Assembly (NCBI GenBank): GCA_900769035.1
Contig: CAAGFD010000192.1
Location: 1-9,138, forward strand
Source of the DNA: Bacteroidales bacterium
GTDB lineage: Bacteria; Bacteroidota; Bacteroidia; Bacteroidales; Paludibacteraceae
Direction: 5' to 3'
DNA: 9,138 nucleotides
Under the pieces are notes generated by a model. The model did not search any database. It saw only the letters and a list, made by a program, of their open reading frames with translations, and was not told where the DNA came from. A program made the position numbers and the translations under genes. This document shows positions 5,302 through 9,138 of this stretch, piece after piece (position 1 is the stretch's first letter; every line of letters begins with the position of its first letter).

Positions 5302-6828
5302 ATGCTGCATTTGAAACGCATAGATAAATATGTGTTAACCAATTTCTTAACACTGTTCTTTGCCACTTTCTTTATCTGTTCTTTCATCTTGATAATGCAA
5401 TTTTTGTGGATGAACATCGGAGAGATGGTAGGTAAAGGACTTCCATTTGGTGTGTTAATGGAGTTTTTTTTCTATGCGTGGCTGTCGTTAGTACCGTTGG
5501 CATTGCCCCTTGCCATATTGCTTGCGTCGCTGATGGCATTCGGCAATATGGGCGAGAATTTAGAGCTCCTTGCTATGAAAAGTGCAGGCGTATCACTATT
5601 CCGCATTATGCGCTCTTTGATGGTGTTTATTATCTTTATCTGCATCGGGGCGTTCGTATTTTCGAACAACGTCATCCCGATATCACAAAAGAAGATGTGG
5701 TCGCTCATGTTCAGTATCCGCCAAAAATCGCCGGAACTGAATATCCCGGTAGGGCAATTCTACTCGGGTATCGACAACATGAGGCTTTATGTCAGGTCGA
5801 AAAACCACAAGACGGGTGCTCTCAATGATGTGATGATGTACGACTTCTCGAAAGGATTTAACAACGCATCTATCACCACTGCCGACACCGTGTACGTTAA
5901 AATGACGGACGATAAACTCTTTTTGAAGATAACGTTTATCAACGGAGAGGGGTTTGAAAACATAAACAATAACGAGTCGGGATTCAAATCGAAAAACGTG
6001 CCATACCGAAGAGAATCTTTTGCTCGGCGCGAGATACTTATCGATTTTGATGCCAATTTCAACGAGATGGACGAATCGCTACTCAACAATCAACACGTAG
6101 CCAAAGACATTGTACGTCTATCAAACGATATTGACTCAATAAACGACATAAGAGACTCTATTAAAGCGGCTTATACCTACACACTACTCAACGAGAAGTA
6201 TTTTGCGAACGCATATACGCCTGACTCGTTAGATGTAGATTTACATAAACGGGGTAATATGCCATCTTTCACACCGGAAGATGAAGTGTTAAACGTAGAT
6301 ACGATATTCAAAAACGCACCATATCGCAGTGCAAAAACGATAGCATCCAGCATGAAAGCCAGAGTATCGTCACTGCTAAACGATGCACAATACAACGCCA
6401 TTATCATACAAGATAACGAGAGCTATTATAACAGACATGCCATAGAATTACACCGAAAATTCACATTGTCATTTGCCTGTTTGATATTCTTCTTTATCGG
6501 CGCCCCACTTGGCGCAATTATCCGCAAAGGAGGACTTGGAATGCCGGTAGTGGTTTCGGTATTAATGTTTATCGTATACTATATTATAGATACAATGGGA
6601 GTTAAATTTGCCAGAGAAAGCGTTATCGACGTATGGCAAGGAATGTGGCTCAGCTCGTTCGTATTACTGCCAATAGGTATTTTCCTTACATACAAGGCGG
6701 CAACCGACTCGGCACTATTCAACAAAGACGGATATAAATTATTCTTCAACAGAGTTAAAGTAATGATTTTAAGCCGTGTAAAGGGGATAAATTTATTCCG
6801 CCACAGCAAAAAAACAGATAATAACTAA
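5302..6828 (+). CDS. LptF/LptG-family LPS export permease (YjgP/YjgQ)
   Basis: An inner-membrane subunit of the Lpt ABC transporter, which with LptB extracts LPS from the membrane and passes it toward LptC/LptA. The fold reads as six membrane helices: about 13-38, 52-80 and 103-125, then a large periplasmic region, then about 388-408, 415-437 and 448-470. The cytoplasmic segment after helix 2 (GENLELLAMKSAGVS, residues 84-98) is the family's coupling-helix signature that contacts LptB. ELHRKFTLSF (382-391) followed by GAPLGAIIRKGG marks the second half. At 508 residues it is well above the roughly 360 of E. coli LptF or LptG. The extra length is mainly a polar, probably helical segment at about 257-380 just before helix 4, as in other Bacteroidota members. 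I cannot tell LptF from LptG by eye. It starts a tight block with ribBA (15-base gap). Confidence 0.93.
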   Translation: MLHLKRIDKYVLTNFLTLFFATFFICSFILIMQFLWMNIGEMVGKGLPFGVLMEFFFYAWLSLVPLALPLAILLASLMAFGNMGENLELLAMKSAGVSLFRIMRSLMVFIIFICIGAFVFSNNVIPISQKKMWSLMFSIRQKSPELNIPVGQFYSGIDNMRLYVRSKNHKTGALNDVMMYDFSKGFNNASITTADTVYVKMTDDKLFLKITFINGEGFENINNNESGFKSKNVPYRRESFARREILIDFDANFNEMDESLLNNQHVAKDIVRLSNDIDSINDIRDSIKAAYTYTLLNEKYFANAYTPDSLDVDLHKRGNMPSFTPEDEVLNVDTIFKNAPYRSAKTIASSMKARVSSLLNDAQYNAIIIQDNESYYNRHAIELHRKFTLSFACLIFFFIGAPLGAIIRKGGLGMPVVVSVLMFIVYYIIDTMGVKFARESVIDVWQGMWLSSFVLLPIGIFLTYKAATDSALFNKDGYKLFFNRVKVMILSRVKGINLFRHSKKTDNN

Positions 6829-6843
6829 AAACAAAATAATATC

Positions 6844-8049
6844 ATGGATTTTAAAATTAATACTATTGAGGAGGCAATAGAAGATTTTCGTGAAGGAAAA
6901 TTTCTTATTGTAGTTGATGATGAAGATCGAGAAAATGAAGGAGATTTTATTATAGCTGCAGAAAAAATTACGCCGGAAGCTGTAAACTTTATGTTGAAAA
7001 ACGGCAGAGGCGTATTATGTGCACCACTACCGATAAAACGTTGTCAAGAGTTGGAACTCGACCGCCAAGTAAGTAATAATACCTCTATGCTCGGCACACC
7101 GTTTACCATAACGGTAGACTTTTTGGAAGGCTGTACCACCGGCGTATCCATTCACGATAGAGCAGCCACGATACGCGCATTGGCAGACCCTAAATCCAAG
7201 CCGGAAGATTTTGGAAGACCGGGACATATCAATCCTCTCTATGCACAAGACCGAGGAGTGCTACGCAGAGCCGGACATACCGAAGCATCTATCGACCTTG
7301 CCCGCCTTGCAGGTCTTTATCCAGCAGCTGCCCTTATCGAGATAATGAACGAAGACGGTACTATGGCGCGTATGCCTGATTTACAACTTGTTGCAAAGAA
7401 ATTTGGCATTAAAATAATCACTATCAAAGACCTTATCGCTTACCGACTCAAACAAGAGTCGATAGTAGAAATGGGGCAAGAGGCATTTCTACCAACCGTT
7501 TACGGCGACTTTAAAGTGATACCTTTCCGCCAGAAGTCCAACGACCTTGAGCATATAGCGATAATCAAAGGCAAGTGGGAGAAAGACGAGCCTGTACTTG
7601 TACGCGTTCACTCGTCATGTGCTACCGGCGACATCTTCGGTTCGCTCAGATGCGAGTGCGGAGAGCAACTCCACAAAGCATTACAAACCATTGAAAAAGA
7701 AGGCAAAGGCGTACTCGTTTACCTAAATCAAGAAGGACGAGGCATAGGACTTATGCAAAAAATAGCAGCCTACAAACTACAAGAGGAAGGACTTGACACC
7801 GTAGATGCCAATCTCCACCTCGGCTTTAAAGCCGACGAGCGCGACTATGGCGTTGGAGCCAGCATTCTTCGCGACCTGGGAATCACTAAGATGAGATTGA
7901 TGACAAACAATCCGGTAAAACGTGCAGGTCTCGAAGGTTACGGACTCGAAGTAGTAGAAAATGTTCCTATTGAAATAGAGAAAAACAAATATAACGAGCG
8001 TTATCTCGAAACTAAAAAGAACCGTATGGGGCACACATTGCACCTATAA
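6844..8049 (+). CDS. ribBA: Bifunctional DHBP synthase / GTP cyclohydrolase II
   Basis: A cytoplasmic enzyme feeding both starting branches of riboflavin synthesis. The N-terminal RibB domain (about 1-200) turns ribulose 5-phosphate into 3,4-dihydroxy-2-butanone 4-phosphate plus formate. The C-terminal RibA domain (about 205-401) opens GTP to the diaminopyrimidine precursor. RibB landmarks are DDEDRENEGDF (25-35), the TTGVSIHDRA segment, His128 in GRPGHINPL, and RRAGHTEAS with His145 and Glu147. RibA landmarks are the zinc cysteines Cys259, Cys270 and Cys272, QEGRGIGL (296-303), DERDYGVGA with Asp331, Arg333 and Tyr335, and TNNPVKRAGLEGYG near the end. Length (401) is standard and both halves keep their key residues. 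The first 45 codons are distinctly AT-rich. It lies 15 bases after the permease and 6 before the HD gene, so cotranscription is likely. No FMN riboswitch is possible in so short a gap. Confidence 0.97.
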   Translation: MDFKINTIEEAIEDFREGKFLIVVDDEDRENEGDFIIAAEKITPEAVNFMLKNGRGVLCAPLPIKRCQELELDRQVSNNTSMLGTPFTITVDFLEGCTTGVSIHDRAATIRALADPKSKPEDFGRPGHINPLYAQDRGVLRRAGHTEASIDLARLAGLYPAAALIEIMNEDGTMARMPDLQLVAKKFGIKIITIKDLIAYRLKQESIVEMGQEAFLPTVYGDFKVIPFRQKSNDLEHIAIIKGKWEKDEPVLVRVHSSCATGDIFGSLRCECGEQLHKALQTIEKEGKGVLVYLNQEGRGIGLMQKIAAYKLQEEGLDTVDANLHLGFKADERDYGVGASILRDLGITKMRLMTNNPVKRAGLEGYGLEVVENVPIEIEKNKYNERYLETKKNRMGHTLHL

Positions 8050-8055
8050 TAAATT

Positions 8056-9138
8056 ATGAAACTTGGTAAGACTTCTAAAATAACTACTTATGCCATCACA
8101 GCTATAGGGTTTATCTTAACCATAGCAGTGGTATATTTGCTTATGCCTCGTAATCACCAATTTGAGTACTATTACGAGATAGGCAAACCATGGACGTACG
8201 ACCTCCTTGTTGCCCCGCATACCTTCCCTATCTACAAAGATGAAGCGCAACTGAAAGAGGAGAAAACCGAGGCTATTAAGAGTCTGAAACCATATCTAAA
8301 ACAAAATCAATCCATACAAAACGCCAAGATACAAGAGTTCTTGTTAGCCTCTAAAAAGTACACTTTCGACAAAGATATAGTAATAAAATATCTGAACGAG
8401 GCGTATAATACCGGTATCATCTCCTTTGAGCAGATGAAGAAGTATGAGAAGATGCAAATCACCTCAGTGCGTATTATAGATGAGAATAATGTAGCACACG
8501 AGGTAGCATTATCCTCCCTCTTCACTCCTTCTACTGCATATAAGTATGTAAAAAACACGTTGAGTGAGAATGGTTTGGACTTTGGGGATGTACAATCTAT
8601 CAATTTGGATGTATTTCTGCAAGAGCCTAATCTCGAGGAAGATGAAACGAAAACAACGCAAGAGCGCGACGAACTGTTAAGTAGGATTGATTCAAAGCAA
8701 GGAGTTGTACAAGAGGGAGTTAGAATTATCGACAGAGGAGAAGTAGTTACACCTGAGGTGTGCCGTATTTTGGACTCATTCAAGTTAGACCAACAGGAGT
8801 CGGGTAGCGTTGCTCAGCAGAATATATGGGCTATATTAGGACGACTTGTGCTGCTCGTGGTGCTATTACTCTTTCAATTTATCTATTTCTACCTCTACCG
8901 ACCTAAAGTATCCGGCTCGTTTCGATCACTGCTACTGATGGTTATCATGATGGTATCGATGCTTGCCCTACTATCCGTTATTCAGAGGTTTTCAAGTTTC
9001 AACCCCTACATAGTGCCTTTTGCATTATTGCCTTTGGTGCTCAAAGTGTTCTTTGATTCAAACTCAGCGCTTTTCGTACATATCACTACCATCCTTATCG
9101 CATCACGAATGGTATCCAATCCATCGGAATTCGTTATC
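8056..9138 (+). CDS. 7TM-HD family protein, probable c-di-AMP phosphodiesterase (PgpH-like; 3' end outside window)
   Basis: 361 codons are open to the window edge and the stop lies beyond. An N-terminal membrane helix (about 11-30) is followed by a soluble extracytoplasmic domain (about 31-255). Near its start is GKPWTYDLLVAPHTFPIYK (43-61), a hallmark of Bacteroidota 7TM-HD proteins, and near its end RIIDRGEVVTPEVCRIL, typical of the 7TMR-HDED domain. Further hydrophobic helices then begin at about 257, 287, 311 and 345, the start of the 7TM bundle. The catalytic HD domain would follow and is not visible. In Listeria the family member PgpH hydrolyses c-di-AMP; that activity here is inferred from architecture. 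The start is ATG 8056, in the same frame as ribBA, six bases after its stop, with a second TAA between them. The operon position suggests cotranscription with ribBA. Confidence 0.88.
   Translation, partial: MKLGKTSKITTYAITAIGFILTIAVVYLLMPRNHQFEYYYEIGKPWTYDLLVAPHTFPIYKDEAQLKEEKTEAIKSLKPYLKQNQSIQNAKIQEFLLASKKYTFDKDIVIKYLNEAYNTGIISFEQMKKYEKMQITSVRIIDENNVAHEVALSSLFTPSTAYKYVKNTLSENGLDFGDVQSINLDVFLQEPNLEEDETKTTQERDELLSRIDSKQGVVQEGVRIIDRGEVVTPEVCRILDSFKLDQQESGSVAQQNIWAILGRLVLLVVLLLFQFIYFYLYRPKVSGSFRSLLLMVIMMVSMLALLSVIQRFSSFNPYIVPFALLPLVLKVFFDSNSALFVHITTILIASRMVSNPSEFVI

Noticed and set aside
5478..5828. A 116-codon forward frame inside the permease gene
   Set aside because: It overlaps helices 2-3 and the start of the periplasmic region of the LptF/G-like protein, whose frame is well supported; this is an out-of-frame shadow.
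8307..8783. A 158-codon open frame on the minus strand
   Set aside because: It lies fully inside the 7TM-HD gene on the opposite strand, shows no recognisable domain, and the forward frame carries clear family motifs on both sides.
1..9138. Frequent CCGGAA words
   Set aside because: Most are in-frame Pro-Glu or related codon pairs (preferred Pro CCG followed by GAA), so codon preference explains them better than a binding site.
1..9138. tRNA, rRNA, CRISPR, insertion sequence or attachment site
   Set aside because: Gaps are too short (largest about 100 bases) and none contains cloverleaf-like, direct-repeat-array or terminal-inverted-repeat structure.

Overview
The window is a dense, all-forward stretch of chromosomal housekeeping DNA from a member of the Bacteroidota, most likely order Bacteroidales. 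Four things point there: the gene order bamA, several skp/ompH genes, murI; a 508-residue LptF/LptG-type permease next to a fused ribBA; a TAnnTTTG-type promoter box between genes; and the general lack of Shine-Dalgarno sequences. GC content looks moderate, in the low 40s by eye. Nothing indicates a mobile element, prophage, CRISPR array or RNA gene, and no gene-free gap exceeds about 100 bases.

Region 1 (1-3657) is an outer-membrane-protein biogenesis block. It holds the 3' part of bamA (its start lies before the window) and three tandem genes for Skp/OmpH-family periplasmic chaperones. A promoter-like site lies between skp copies 1 and 2. A strong rho-independent terminator lies between copies 2 and 3, so the third copy appears to belong with the genes after it.

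Region 2 (3136-5249) is the third skp copy, murI (glutamate racemase; a 4-base ATGA overlap with skp3) and a DEDDh 3'-5' exonuclease with an ExoX-like C-terminal domain. Spacing suggests one transcript.

Region 3 (5302-9138) is an LptF/LptG-family lipopolysaccharide-export permease, the bifunctional riboflavin enzyme ribBA, and the N-terminal 361 codons of a PgpH-like 7TM-HD protein (a probable c-di-AMP phosphodiesterase, cut by the window end). Gaps of 15 and 6 bases suggest one operon.

Together the genes serve envelope building: OMP insertion (BamA), OMP chaperoning (Skp), D-glutamate for peptidoglycan (MurI) and LPS transport (LptF/G), with riboflavin synthesis, nucleic-acid processing and probable nucleotide signalling alongside. 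I did not find a clearly undescribed system. The points most worth a second look are the third skp copy coupled to murI behind a terminator, and an extreme shortage of GATC (3 sites) and CTAG (0 sites) across the window.
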